A DNA stretch of 64,000 bases from Bacteriovoracaceae bacterium (GTDB taxonomy: Bacteria > Bdellovibrionota > Bacteriovoracia > Bacteriovoracales > Bacteriovoracaceae). The stretch covers positions 1 through 64,000 of the forward strand of contig CANFVK010000008.1 in NCBI GenBank assembly GCA_947450475.1, written 5' to 3'. The notes under the pieces were generated by a model, which had not been told where the DNA came from, made no database searches, and saw only the letters and a list, made by a program, of their open reading frames with translations. The position numbers and the translations under genes are program-made. Positions within the stretch are counted from its first letter, which is position 1; every line of letters begins with the position of its first letter. Shown here piece after piece: positions 17,733 through 27,468 of the stretch.

Positions 17733-18189
17733 TTTGCTTTTGAGCGGTTGCTCCTCACTAAAAGGAATTTTAAAAACTAGCCAGGCCGACTTTCAAAAAA
17801 TTGAAAAAAATGATGGTTCGCAGTTGTGGCATCGGGTGGAAAAATTTAACACTCAACAAGAAGCACTTGATTTTTTCATGCGAAGAAGACTTGATTTACA
17901 AAGAGTTTATGAAACTCGAACAGATCCTTATTTTGGTACTGCACTGGAAAAAGAATGTAAGAGTAATGTGAATATTTCAGGAGATATTAAAGATGTTTCT
18001 AAGGGCTCTTATTATTACTTAAGAATGCTTGAAAATGAAAATTTCGCCCTTGGTGATTGCATCGAGTCCAATAATAAGTACGTCGCCATTTATGAATTCT
18101 ATTTATGTGCAAGCGATGTCTACGAAGTCCGTTGGCATCGCCCCTTTCATCTTAAAGAAATCAGTCTACCAGCATTTGCCTGCCCATAA
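17686..18189 (+). CDS. Lipoprotein of unknown function
   Basis: A type II signal ending LLSGC marks a lipoprotein. The TTG at 17686 gives basic residues ahead of the hydrophobic core (MNKEKILN). A TTG at 17704 has a much better AAGG site 8 nt upstream but no positive n-region, so the start is unsettled. Both starts overlap the P460 gene, pointing to coupled translation. The mature 140 or so residues contain a few cysteines (KECKSN, GDC, LCAS, FACP) and no recognised domain. Its position suggests a partner of the cytochrome. Confidence 0.6.
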   Translation: MNKEKILNCIFVILLSLLLSGCSSLKGILKTSQADFQKIEKNDGSQLWHRVEKFNTQQEALDFFMRRRLDLQRVYETRTDPYFGTALEKECKSNVNISGDIKDVSKGSYYYLRMLENENFALGDCIESNNKYVAIYEFYLCASDVYEVRWHRPFHLKEISLPAFACP

Positions 18190-18202
18190 AATTATTGGCA
18201 GT

Positions 18203-19165
18203 TTATTCTACCACTGAAGATGAGAAATCTTTTAGGGTATGACGAGAGATACTTTTATAATAGTTTCTAAAACGGGTAACTTCTTCAGCACTTAACGCAG
18301 TGGCAGATGACATGCCTCCAACATCTCGCAGAGTTGGCAAATTCAAATCGTTGTCCATGGCATTTAATAAGTTTTTAGTCAGTTCTTCTTTGATCATTGG
18401 ATCAAGCTTTTTGCTCACAAAATAAATTTTGCATGGCGATTTAAAATCAGTTTCAGTCAAAATTTTTAAATTTAATTCTTTATCCTCATATTGATTGTCG
18501 ATAATGACTCCGAGTTCGTCTTTTGATTTTTTACTCTCGGTTACTTTTGTATAGGATAAAATAGCGGCAGCAATTGTTTTGTTTTTTAAGTTTTCAATAA
18601 CCCATTGTGGTTCTCGATAAAGATAGATTTTATCAAAATGAATTTTTTTCTCTTCAAGTTCTTTAAAAAGTAAGTGTATGGCCCGCATTCCTCCTCTGGT
18701 CACAGCGACATTTTTGCCATTTAGCTTTCTTATGTCGTTGATGCCTGAGTTTTTCATGACCGTAAATTTTGCTTCTAAGAAACATTGTTGATTAGGATTT
18801 GGAGAGATTGCCTGTAGGGGCTCAAAATCTGTTCCGGCAAGATCAGCTTTAAAAAATGATCCAGGCATAAATATTCCAGCGTGAAGCATTGAAGCGTCTC
18901 CCGCATTTTCTTCAATCGCACTAACTAGAGTATTTTTGGATATTTTTATCGATACATTGAATTTATCAGTGGAGAGAATTTTTTCTAATTCAGCTTTAGA
19001 GCTATCGGCTTCTTCCGTTGGGTAGAGATTTTGAACATAGAAATTAATAACTGGCTTTTGGCTTTCTTTTGGGACCCTTTTATATTGAACAAAAAAACCA
19101 ATGCCGGCGAGGATAATGATTAGGGAAATAACACTGGCGAGTCTTATCATTTCATTTTTTTTCAT
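18203..19165 (-). CDS. Membrane-anchored PhnD-like periplasmic binding protein
   Basis: The 320-residue protein has one N-terminal membrane anchor (about 8-26) and then a type 2 periplasmic-binding fold. The GKNVAVTRGGMRAIHLLF segment (148 onward) is the usual hinge and ligand loop of PhnD/SsuA-like proteins. No permease or ATPase gene is adjacent, so it may sense or deliver a ligand to something other than a classical importer. The start at 19165 has AAAGG 8 nt upstream and overlaps the redoxin gene by 14 bp, so the two are translated together. Confidence 0.65.
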   Translation of the reverse strand: MKKNEMIRLASVISLIIILAGIGFFVQYKRVPKESQKPVINFYVQNLYPTEEADSSKAELEKILSTDKFNVSIKISKNTLVSAIEENAGDASMLHAGIFMPGSFFKADLAGTDFEPLQAISPNPNQQCFLEAKFTVMKNSGINDIRKLNGKNVAVTRGGMRAIHLLFKELEEKKIHFDKIYLYREPQWVIENLKNKTIAAAILSYTKVTESKKSKDELGVIIDNQYEDKELNLKILTETDFKSPCKIYFVSKKLDPMIKEELTKNLLNAMDNDLNLPTLRDVGGMSSATALSAEEVTRFRNYYKSISRHTLKDFSSSVVE

Positions 19166-20231
19166 TTTTTGAACCTTTCTTTTCTACTGGATTGTGACCG
19201 ATAAGTGTTTGAGCTGCGACATCTTCTTTAGTTGTTACATTATTTAATTTTTTCCATTTATTATATCTAAACTTATAAAAATTTCTAAATTCTTCATGCA
19301 TGCTCAAGAAAATTATGTTCCAAGTTTTTTTATTTCTTTTTTTGTTCATGTCATGAGTGAGAGAAAAGACAGAGAGGTCCTTCATGGTGTCCCATTGCTT
19401 TTTATTGAATTCCCCATGAATTTCAGGGTGATTTTTCTCTAAATAGCTGTAGTAGGAGTTAATGCTTTCTATTGATTTTTCTGGGGTCGTCTGGCCTTCG
19501 CGTGATTTCATCTTCAGGCTTGTAAATTTTTTTTCTTCTTGAGTAAACTCTGGAGAAAGTAGAGAGTGAAGGTCTGAGCCATTGATATAGGCTGCATTAT
19601 GAGCGATGCCATTTGCCGATAAAAGTGCCTCTATCCCTTTTTCAAGTTGGACCGTATTTGGGAAAATGGACCAATGATTGACGTGCATGTCTTTACCTAT
19701 CAAATAAATAGAATTGCCAAAATTTCCAAGTTTTTGATGTAACGAACCTGAAACATCATCAACTAAAACTTTTTGCTCAATTTTATCTTCAATTAAAAGT
19801 TTCTTGGCAAAACTTATTTTTTGTTCCAAGTTTTGGTGAGCAGGGTAGAGTGATGTGGGGTGATTTTCTCTGACATAAAGAGTATAGAAATCGACACTAT
19901 TGCCGTATTTTTTTTGCAGCTCTTTAATTCGTCCAATATTGAGGTCATAAGACGGACAGGTTAAGCTTCCCATTTGCAAAACAATAGGTTTTTCTTTTAC
20001 CAAAGTGCTAATGAGAATCTTTTTATTTGATGAAAGATCAAAGACTTCAGCCTCCGGAAATTTTTGAGATTGTGCTATCCAACCAGACGCTCCCCAATCA
20101 ATAAAGCAGCAAACGGCTGAATTTTTATTGTAATCATTCGAACTTAAATTGTAGATAGGTTTAAATTCATCGGCCTTGGCAAGTCTGATTAAGGCTAGAA
20201 TACAGCATAGCAACAAGGTGGTTATTTTCAT
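19152..20231 (-). CDS. Exported iodothyronine deiodinase-like / redoxin-fold protein
   Basis: The 359-residue protein has a signal peptide ending near AKA. The segment GSLTCPSY (about 88-95), followed by LYVRENHP, closely follows the deiodinase-family pattern G-S-x-T-(Sec/Cys)-P and the later REAHP-like motif. The active-site residue is Cys, encoded by TGT, not Sec. Bacterial members are presumed thiol or peroxide reductases, and deiodination should not be assumed. A helical, charged C-terminal part of about 150 residues is not matched. It is the first gene of a two-gene unit with the PhnD-like protein. Confidence 0.7.
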   Translation of the reverse strand: MKITTLLLCCILALIRLAKADEFKPIYNLSSNDYNKNSAVCCFIDWGASGWIAQSQKFPEAEVFDLSSNKKILISTLVKEKPIVLQMGSLTCPSYDLNIGRIKELQKKYGNSVDFYTLYVRENHPTSLYPAHQNLEQKISFAKKLLIEDKIEQKVLVDDVSGSLHQKLGNFGNSIYLIGKDMHVNHWSIFPNTVQLEKGIEALLSANGIAHNAAYINGSDLHSLLSPEFTQEEKKFTSLKMKSREGQTTPEKSIESINSYYSYLEKNHPEIHGEFNKKQWDTMKDLSVFSLTHDMNKKRNKKTWNIIFLSMHEEFRNFYKFRYNKWKKLNNVTTKEDVAAQTLIGHNPVEKKGSKNEKK

Positions 20232-20429
20232 GAAATCTCACAAATTTAATGAGGGGATATTCTTATGTGGTAAGTATAAATTACATTTAAAATTAGTCAA
20301 CACAACTAGGATGCATCCAAAGAACTAAATGGCTTTTGCAACCTTTAAAATCATCAAGTTGCTTAATTGTCTCTCTTCCTATTAAATGAGAGGTGAAATT
20401 TAAATTTTACAGATTTTTTGAGGATTTCG

Positions 20430-22751
20430 TTGAAAAATATCCTGCTCAAGCGCTCTAGGACCTTTAATCGCATTTTCTTGCTTATCCTAATGAGCCTTCT
20501 TTTTACTTTTTTGATTGATATTCGTCATCTCTATCGCGAGACGGTTTTTTACACTTTCCAGATTCGGGATATTTATCGGGCGTGGGACTTATTAAATGGG
20601 CAGATGATTTTCTTTGGCCCAGAAATGACTGGTGGTGGAAATTTACCAGGACCTTTATATTACTTTTTTATGGCAGCTTCGTTTTTAATTAATCCACACT
20701 GGTTTTCAGCGTGGGTCTTGCAGTACTTACTAGCTGTTTTGGCGATGCTTTTCGGTTTTGAATTTTTTAAAAAGAAATTCAATGAACTTACCGCTTTTTT
20801 TTGGATTATACTTTTTGCCACTGCCCCATTTACGTTTTGGTTTCTTAAAGTTTTTCTCAACGTAAGTTCTTTGCTTTTATTTGTCGTACTTTCTCTCATC
20901 TTTATATCTAGAACATTTTCAGATGAGTTTTACGAAGATCGACGTCTATCTTTTGTAAAAGCTTGTTTTTTTTTAGGCATTGGCTTGCAGTTTCATCTTT
21001 CAATAATTTTTTTATTTTTTGCTTTTTGCTGGTTATTGGCAAAAGCTAAACGCTTTGAACAACCAGAAATTCATCAACAAGATTATAAGTGGGGAGCTTT
21101 AATCTTTCTTTTACCATCACTTCCTTATCTCATTTGGCTGCTATTAAAGCAAATTGATATTGAAATTGGTGGGCCAACTTTTTACGTGGGAGAAAGCTCT
21201 CAAACTTTAGAAAGTATCTTTTTTTTGATTAAAGAAGTTTCAAAAGACTCTTGGAAAACAATTCTGACCCTTTCGTTGCAGAAATTCTTTTTTACGGTTC
21301 CTTTTGCAATGCTGCCCATATTATTTGTTTTTTTTATAACAGAGAGTTTTAAATCTTTTTGGCAAGCCAATCGAGTCTTACTGATCTGTTTATTGTTTTC
21401 ATTTCTTCCTTATTTGAATTGGTATTTTTCTCCTCAAGCTATTCGCTACACGATGCTCTTTTATGTTTGTCTGCTTTTTTTGACTACAAAATTATTTCAA
21501 GAGATTTTAAACGATGAAAAAAAGTTAAGTCTCTTTAATGAAGTCGCGCTTTATTTTCAAATCGTATTTATCCTTATTTGCTTTTTCTATTTTTCAGATG
21601 CTTATGCTAAGAATGCATTTGCAGTCTTTTTTTCGTTGCTTTTTTGTTCACTTTTGATGGTGAGAAAAAATAGTAAACGACTCTCGCGAATGATTCCCGG
21701 TTCGGGGATGGCGATTTTCCTTTTTTTGTCACTACTTTGCTCACAACAAATGAATACTGAAACATTTGATTTTAAATATAAGGATCGAACAAAATATATG
21801 CCAACCCAGGTAGAGTGGGATCATATTTGGTCCACCATCTATCAAAATACTGGATGGAGTTATGAGCAAGCTAAAGATAAGATATTTTTTATTGGTCATC
21901 ACATGAGCCAAAGTCCAGAATTGGCCTACATGGCTTTTGATAAGAAGAAAGCTTTGGCAAAGACCAATAGCATTCCTGATGGCTTTATCGTATCTAATCG
22001 CTTTTTTTCACTTGCCAATAAACAAACTCGCCAAAGTTTTTTAGGTCATTTCAATGGTTGGCTAAACCGTCAGAACATTCCTAAAGAATTTCTTAATGCA
22101 CTTGATGATAAAAGCGTGGTGCTAGGTGAAAATCTTTCCCATGAAGTTTTAATTGTTCCCTATTTTGTAAAAGATCCTCTCAAATTTCCACGTCATTTTC
22201 ATAATATTGCAGAAGGCTACAGAAGAACCTTAGATGATGAAGTACTTGATAAATTAAAAAAATCTGAAGGTGTTAAAAAATTAAATTCTGGAGATTTTTT
22301 ATTCAAATGGACTGATTGTCTTGTGCAAGATGCTTTTTGTGCCAATGGAGCTTTAGTGAGGTTGAACAAACTTTCTCACAACCAGTTTAAGGCAGAAGTC
22401 AAAATTGTTGGCAGTTCTCTGTCACAAATAAGTCCTTGGATTTCTCCCAACTGGACTCAAGTCTGGTTATCTCCTTTTTTAGAAATTACTTGCGGCAAGG
22501 AGCTTTTACATTTTGATATTATTTCATCTATTGGATTTAGCCGTGAATTAACTCATCTTAGAAGATCCGCTTTTTTTCTAGGAAATAATTCCATCCTTGC
22601 ACCAATGACTAGAGAATTTGCTTTTGAATGCTCTTCCCCGCTTACTCAATTATCGGTTGGACGTAAGGGATCTAAAGTAGATCAGATCGTAAGGGTCATG
22701 ACCTTACCAGCTGCTAAGTTGACTTATACATTTACCCCGGGGGATAAATGA
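20430..22751 (+). CDS. GT-C-like multi-pass membrane glycosyltransferase, first of a tandem pair
   Basis: A TTG at 20430 with GAGG 6 nt upstream is preferred over a TTG at 20418. The 773-residue product has a hydrophobic N-terminal part (about residues 15-440, perhaps ten or more membrane segments) and a soluble C-terminal part. The first outer loop carries RD (46-47) followed by FFGPEMTGGGNLPGPLYYFF, resembling the catalytic-Asp loop of lipid-linked-sugar GT-C enzymes such as ArnT and PMT. The next gene is a paralogue starting within the stop (ATGA). It probably transfers a sugar from a polyprenyl carrier at the periplasmic face; the acceptor is unknown. Confidence 0.65.
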   Translation: MKNILLKRSRTFNRIFLLILMSLLFTFLIDIRHLYRETVFYTFQIRDIYRAWDLLNGQMIFFGPEMTGGGNLPGPLYYFFMAASFLINPHWFSAWVLQYLLAVLAMLFGFEFFKKKFNELTAFFWIILFATAPFTFWFLKVFLNVSSLLLFVVLSLIFISRTFSDEFYEDRRLSFVKACFFLGIGLQFHLSIIFLFFAFCWLLAKAKRFEQPEIHQQDYKWGALIFLLPSLPYLIWLLLKQIDIEIGGPTFYVGESSQTLESIFFLIKEVSKDSWKTILTLSLQKFFFTVPFAMLPILFVFFITESFKSFWQANRVLLICLLFSFLPYLNWYFSPQAIRYTMLFYVCLLFLTTKLFQEILNDEKKLSLFNEVALYFQIVFILICFFYFSDAYAKNAFAVFFSLLFCSLLMVRKNSKRLSRMIPGSGMAIFLFLSLLCSQQMNTETFDFKYKDRTKYMPTQVEWDHIWSTIYQNTGWSYEQAKDKIFFIGHHMSQSPELAYMAFDKKKALAKTNSIPDGFIVSNRFFSLANKQTRQSFLGHFNGWLNRQNIPKEFLNALDDKSVVLGENLSHEVLIVPYFVKDPLKFPRHFHNIAEGYRRTLDDEVLDKLKKSEGVKKLNSGDFLFKWTDCLVQDAFCANGALVRLNKLSHNQFKAEVKIVGSSLSQISPWISPNWTQVWLSPFLEITCGKELLHFDIISSIGFSRELTHLRRSAFFLGNNSILAPMTREFAFECSSPLTQLSVGRKGSKVDQIVRVMTLPAAKLTYTFTPGDK

Positions 22752-25057
22752 CTAACTTAAAGTATAAAGAAATATGGAAAACATTAATACTTTCTTTGGG
22801 GGTCATATTTGTTTTCTCTTTTTTTATTAATACTTTTGATTTAATAGATAAAACTTTTTTTTATATTTTTCAGCATCGTGATATTTTACGTGCTAGAGAA
22901 TTACTCAAAGGTCATATGATTTTCTTCGGCCCTGAAATGACGGGGGGAGGAAACTTACCTGGTTCTTTGTACTATTTTTTTCTCGCTCTTTCTCAATGGA
23001 TAAAGAGTGGCTGGGTAAGTGCCTGGTATCTCCAATATGGACTTGCTTTGATCGCTGTTCTTGCAGGTTTTTTCTTTTTTCGCATTAAGGGTACAAAAAC
23101 GCAGTCACTCTTGTGGGTGTTTCTATTTAGTCTAGCTCCTTTTACTGCTAATTTTTTACGACTATTTCTCAATGTAAGCTCCATGATGGTTTTTTGCGTT
23201 ATGACCATCATCTTTATCTTGGAACTTTATGATGATTGTGTTGAAGTCAGAAAAAAGCATATTTATTTTTACGCAGCGATGCTCTCCATTGGTCTAGGAT
23301 TGCATTTTCATTTTTCAATCATTTGTTATTTTTTAGCACTATCTTTTCTTAATTTTTTTTCTAAGTCTTTGTCGCTTTATAAAATTCCCCTTGGAGTATT
23401 TTTTAAAGGCATTATTTTTTTGGTAATTCCTGCTTTGCCTTATTTAATCTGGTTAACCCTTTCTCGGTATTCAATTCATCTTGGTGTACCCGCATTTTAT
23501 GCTGGTCAGTCAATTGATTCTCCTTCGAGCTTATTGCACTTAATGACTTATGGTTATTCAGAACCTTTCTATATCGTTTTAAAAAATACACTTCTAGGTC
23601 TTTTGCCGATAGTCTTGATCGTGACGCTTCCTTTTCTATTTATTGATAAACATGGTGAATCTGGAAGTACGCTTGCAAAACTTAATCATAAAATAAAACC
23701 ACTCTTTGCTCTTTTATTTTTTTCGTTTTTTCCTGTTGTCGAGTTTTGTTTTTCTCCTCAAGCTTATCGCTACACAATGCCTTTTTACCTAAGCGTATTG
23801 TTTGCGACAGTTTTTATTTTTGATTACTTAATTCAATCCTCGAAGCGACTTAATATATTTATTATTTCTTCATTTTTTTTGCAAATACTGATGTGGGGTT
23901 GCTTTTATTATTTTTTTAAATTTAGATTCAAATCGACTTTTTGTTATACTTTTTTAATTGTATTCGTTGTTGCGATTACTTTTTTTATAACCAATCGAGG
24001 TGCTCCTAAGAAAGGCGCTGCCTTGATGATTGGCTTAATGCTCTTTGCCTCGATCAGTTATACTCAATCTGCATTTTCTTCACTTGGTGCATTTTCTTCT
24101 AAAGAGTGGAGCTTTTTCATGCCAAAATATGAAGATTGGAGAAATATTTGGAGCGCTGTTCATCGCTATACTGGTTGGAATTATGAAGAAGCTCGCAGGC
24201 GCCTATATTATGTTGGTCATCATTTGGAGCAAGATCCGGAATTAGCTCTTTCTGATTTTAACAATCAAGAGATTGTAAAAATTAATCCACTTCAGACGCC
24301 AGACGGTTTTTTTATTTCTAATCGATTTCGTTATATGTTTTTAAGAATGCGGGGGTTATCTATGACTGCGCAGAGTTGGTTAAAGCATCAGAATATGCAA
24401 CCTGAAATTTTAGCGGCGATTAAAAATGGTACGATCAAACTGGGTGAAAATTTATCAACAGAAATTTTAATCATTCCTTTTTGGGTAATGGATAAAAAAG
24501 AATTACCTGCTTTTTTTCACGACCTCGGTGAAGGCTACCGACTTTCAGAGGATGATCAAAAATTATCCCTGGTTAAAGGCAGCGAAGGTGTCATTAAAAT
24601 CAATGATAACAGTTTGCTTTTTAAGTGGAATGAAAATACTGATCAAAATCCATTCACTTCCACTGGGGCCATTGTCGACATTCTTGACAAAAAAAATTTT
24701 GGGCACGAAGTTAGAGTAAAAATTATTGGGTCGACTTTGTCTCAAATTACTCCTTGGGTGGCCCCAAGTTGGACTCAGGCTTGGATTTCTCCTTATTTGG
24801 ACTTAAAATGTGGGAAGAGCAAAATGTTTAGGCTTCCTATTGCATCGACTGTCGGTTTTAGTAGAAATAGCAGCCATGACCAAAGAACCCCGATACTTCA
24901 GGGCAATAATTCTTTCGTAGGCCCTTTTGAAAGAAGTTTTGAAGTACGTTGCAAAGATGGTCTAACTGAGATTGGACTTGGAAGGCAAGCCTCCAGTGTT
25001 GAAATGATTACCCAGGTAAAAATGCTCCCCGGTAAATATTTAAGTATTTCGCTTTGA
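22748..25057 (+). CDS. GT-C-like multi-pass membrane glycosyltransferase, second of a tandem pair
   Basis: The 769-residue protein is a full-length paralogue of the preceding gene. It shares RDI (44-46), FFGPEMTGGGNLPG, FSPQAYRYTM, VGHH, GENLS, GEGYR and the SQITPW...PSWTQ region of the C-terminal domain. The ATG overlaps the first gene's TGA by 4 bp. Conservation in both the membrane and soluble halves suggests both copies are functional, perhaps with different acceptors or acting as a heterodimer. The next gene begins 6 bp downstream. Confidence 0.65.
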   Translation: MTNLKYKEIWKTLILSLGVIFVFSFFINTFDLIDKTFFYIFQHRDILRARELLKGHMIFFGPEMTGGGNLPGSLYYFFLALSQWIKSGWVSAWYLQYGLALIAVLAGFFFFRIKGTKTQSLLWVFLFSLAPFTANFLRLFLNVSSMMVFCVMTIIFILELYDDCVEVRKKHIYFYAAMLSIGLGLHFHFSIICYFLALSFLNFFSKSLSLYKIPLGVFFKGIIFLVIPALPYLIWLTLSRYSIHLGVPAFYAGQSIDSPSSLLHLMTYGYSEPFYIVLKNTLLGLLPIVLIVTLPFLFIDKHGESGSTLAKLNHKIKPLFALLFFSFFPVVEFCFSPQAYRYTMPFYLSVLFATVFIFDYLIQSSKRLNIFIISSFFLQILMWGCFYYFFKFRFKSTFCYTFLIVFVVAITFFITNRGAPKKGAALMIGLMLFASISYTQSAFSSLGAFSSKEWSFFMPKYEDWRNIWSAVHRYTGWNYEEARRRLYYVGHHLEQDPELALSDFNNQEIVKINPLQTPDGFFISNRFRYMFLRMRGLSMTAQSWLKHQNMQPEILAAIKNGTIKLGENLSTEILIIPFWVMDKKELPAFFHDLGEGYRLSEDDQKLSLVKGSEGVIKINDNSLLFKWNENTDQNPFTSTGAIVDILDKKNFGHEVRVKIIGSTLSQITPWVAPSWTQAWISPYLDLKCGKSKMFRLPIASTVGFSRNSSHDQRTPILQGNNSFVGPFERSFEVRCKDGLTEIGLGRQASSVEMITQVKMLPGKYLSISL

Positions 25058-25063
25058 GGATGT

Positions 25064-26959
25064 TTGAGTATTATGACTAAAAAGATTTTTTTTCTTGGTG
25101 CTATGTTTGTGGTGGTGTGTGGATCTCTTTATTTTTTTAAAATAAAAAAAGATCGCGACCATATGCAATCTTATGGCTATGGATTTATGCGGGATAATTA
25201 TCTCTCCCATGCCAGAGGAGATGTTCAAGATTTTGCTCTTTTGGATCATCTTGGGATTTTTCACACTCTCTTTAGGGATTCTGATGCTAAAGCGGTGGTT
25301 TTTATAAGTCAGGCTAATGACTGTAAGATTATTGAGAATTTAAGTCCTTACATCACTGAGTTAAAAAATAAATATGGCGAGCAAAATATTGTTTTTTATC
25401 TTCTGAATTCAAATCCAAAAGACACTCGTACGGACATTATTGAAGAAGCACAAAAATTCTCATTTGCCATTCCCGTTTTGATGGATCCATCGCAAGTTGT
25501 GGCCCAGCATTTAGGTTTTTCAAAAACTGCACAAGCTGTTGTGATAAGTCCGGAAGATTGGAAAATTCAATTCCGTGGCGATTTCGATGAGAATTTTGCT
25601 AAAGTGCTCGATTCCGTTTTAAAAAATGAAACAATTCCAGACGGAAGTGAGTTACCTTCAAAGGGTCGTTTAATCGATTTTGCGCCGATTAAATCTCTTT
25701 CATATGAAAAAGTGATTGCTCCCATTCTCGCCAATAAGTGTTTGAGTTGTCATTCTGAAAGTGTTGGTCTTTTGCCTTATTTGGACTCCTATGACAAGGT
25801 TAAGGGTTGGGCTTCAATGGCCAAAGAAACCATTCTCACTGATCGCATGCCTCCTTGGAGTTCTGATCCGCTTTATGGATCTTACATGAATGATATTTCC
25901 TTAACTCCAGAAGAGAAAAGAGTTTTGGTAAAGTGGCTTAATGCTGGGGCTCCCAACGTTGACAAGGTAGATCCTTTGGTTTCTGCCAATGAAAAATTAA
26001 ATTTTAGGCGTCAGACATTGAAAAGACTTAAACCAATTTACAGCGTAAAATATACTGAAAAAAATATTCCTCCAGGCGGATTGATCGAGTATCGATATGC
26101 TCAGATCGCCGGACCGATTCCTTATGATATGTGGATTACGGGACATCAGTCTTCCTCGACTAGTCCGCGCCAAACTCATCACGAGGTCATAATGGTGACT
26201 TCTAAGCCTATTTCTTTTTATGAGGATATAGCAAAAAGACATTATGATATAAACGACAGCGAAAGAAAAAACAATGTTGATGGAGTTGTTCCTCTTTATT
26301 TACTTCATGCAATTAATAAATATGAAATTGCTAATAATCCCGATAATTATATGCGATTTCTTCTTACTGGTGGTGGAATGAAACAACCCAAGTTTCATCG
26401 CCCAGGTCTTGTTATTTATATTCCCAAAGGGTCTTATTTTATTCTTGAAGGTCATTATATGGGGACAGGCAAGTATGAAGATGCCACAACTACTTTTGAT
26501 TTTTACGGTCATCGTGAAAAACCTGTCAGGGCCAAACATATAAGAAGACATTTTGTTACAGCTCCAAATCTTGTCATTCCAGCAGGAGCAAAAAATTATA
26601 CGGTTTCAACTAATACATGGGTACCCAATAAAAATATTCACATCATAAATTTTAATGGACACTTACACATGAGAGGTACTTCGATCCGAACTGAACTAAA
26701 GGGACCCATTGATAAAAATCCGAAAACAATTATCTCTGTTCCTAATTATTTTTATGGGTGGGGAACAGGAAGTTATTTGGTTAATAAAGAAGCGATTGCA
26801 GTTAAATCTGGTTCTGAGTTAAAAGCCACATGTCATTTTGATAATTCAACCCAAAATCCTTATAATCCCGATCCAACCAAGATTATTCGGTTTGGTCAAA
26901 GAGTTGATCGAAGTGAAATGTGCATCATGCACATTATGTATACCGTTGATGAAGAATAA
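25064..26959 (+). CDS. Redoxin - cytochrome c - PHM-like copper monooxygenase fusion, copy 1
   Basis: The 631-residue protein has an N-terminal membrane anchor (about 8-26), then three modules. First is a thioredoxin/redoxin-like domain (about 55-190) with a single Cys (NDC, residue 87) where a CxxC would be expected. Second is a cytochrome c segment with CLSCH (226-230) and candidate axial Met262 in RMPPW. Third is a copper type II monooxygenase-like domain whose ligands match peptidylglycine hydroxylating monooxygenase (PHM): HH 372-373, His464 in GHYMG, HLH 533-535, and Met619 in the SEMC motif. It likely hydroxylates a periplasmic substrate with electrons through the heme. An ATG at 25073 is an alternative start. 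Confidence 0.75.
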   Translation: MSIMTKKIFFLGAMFVVVCGSLYFFKIKKDRDHMQSYGYGFMRDNYLSHARGDVQDFALLDHLGIFHTLFRDSDAKAVVFISQANDCKIIENLSPYITELKNKYGEQNIVFYLLNSNPKDTRTDIIEEAQKFSFAIPVLMDPSQVVAQHLGFSKTAQAVVISPEDWKIQFRGDFDENFAKVLDSVLKNETIPDGSELPSKGRLIDFAPIKSLSYEKVIAPILANKCLSCHSESVGLLPYLDSYDKVKGWASMAKETILTDRMPPWSSDPLYGSYMNDISLTPEEKRVLVKWLNAGAPNVDKVDPLVSANEKLNFRRQTLKRLKPIYSVKYTEKNIPPGGLIEYRYAQIAGPIPYDMWITGHQSSSTSPRQTHHEVIMVTSKPISFYEDIAKRHYDINDSERKNNVDGVVPLYLLHAINKYEIANNPDNYMRFLLTGGGMKQPKFHRPGLVIYIPKGSYFILEGHYMGTGKYEDATTTFDFYGHREKPVRAKHIRRHFVTAPNLVIPAGAKNYTVSTNTWVPNKNIHIINFNGHLHMRGTSIRTELKGPIDKNPKTIISVPNYFYGWGTGSYLVNKEAIAVKSGSELKATCHFDNSTQNPYNPDPTKIIRFGQRVDRSEMCIMHIMYTVDEE

Positions 26960-26991
26960 TATAATTTAAAATGATAATGGAGTGTAAATAA

Positions 26992-27465
26992 ATGAACTCA
27001 GCACAAATTCACTTAGCCTTTAACCATTTTCCTATCGCTGGAATGTTTTTCTCAATATTTTTCTTTCTTTGGGTTTTTGTCACAAAGAATGAAAATCTTA
27101 AAATGGCAGCAGTATCACTTGTCATTCTTTCGGGACTACTTACTATTCCTGTATTCTATACAGGAGAAGATACTAGTAAGTTGGTAAGACGAAAGCCTTT
27201 TGTGAGTAAGTATAATATTCATGAACATGAGGAAAAAGCAGAGTCAGCGATGATCTTTATGATGATTACGACTGCTGTGGCCATCGGTTATGTTTTTGCC
27301 AAAAAGCAAGATTTTAAACAAGCTAGCAATATATATTATGGAGTCTTCGTCTTGAATTTGATTACGGTTTGGTTTTTGGCCAATGCTGCTCATGAAGGCG
27401 GAATGATCCGTCATGAAGAGATCCGGGTTGGTGGTTCAAGTAATAATCTTCAGCCCATGGAGTAA
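26992..27465 (+). CDS. DUF2231-like membrane protein
   Basis: The 157-residue protein has about four membrane segments. It opens with an IHLAFNHFPI segment, the His/Pro pattern typical of DUF2231-type small membrane proteins, and has further histidines at HEHEE and NAAHEGG. Such proteins are often found beside cytochrome or copper genes and may bind heme, but this is not proved. It lies 32 bp after the copper monooxygenase-like gene with a GGAG site, so it is a probable membrane partner or electron input. Confidence 0.65.
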   Translation: MNSAQIHLAFNHFPIAGMFFSIFFFLWVFVTKNENLKMAAVSLVILSGLLTIPVFYTGEDTSKLVRRKPFVSKYNIHEHEEKAESAMIFMMITTAVAIGYVFAKKQDFKQASNIYYGVFVLNLITVWFLANAAHEGGMIRHEEIRVGGSSNNLQPME

Positions 27466-27468
27466 GAA

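Noticed and set aside
19152..20231. A selenocysteine codon in the deiodinase-like protein
   Set aside because: The codon at the active-site position is TGT (Cys), and no in-frame TGA occurs in the gene.
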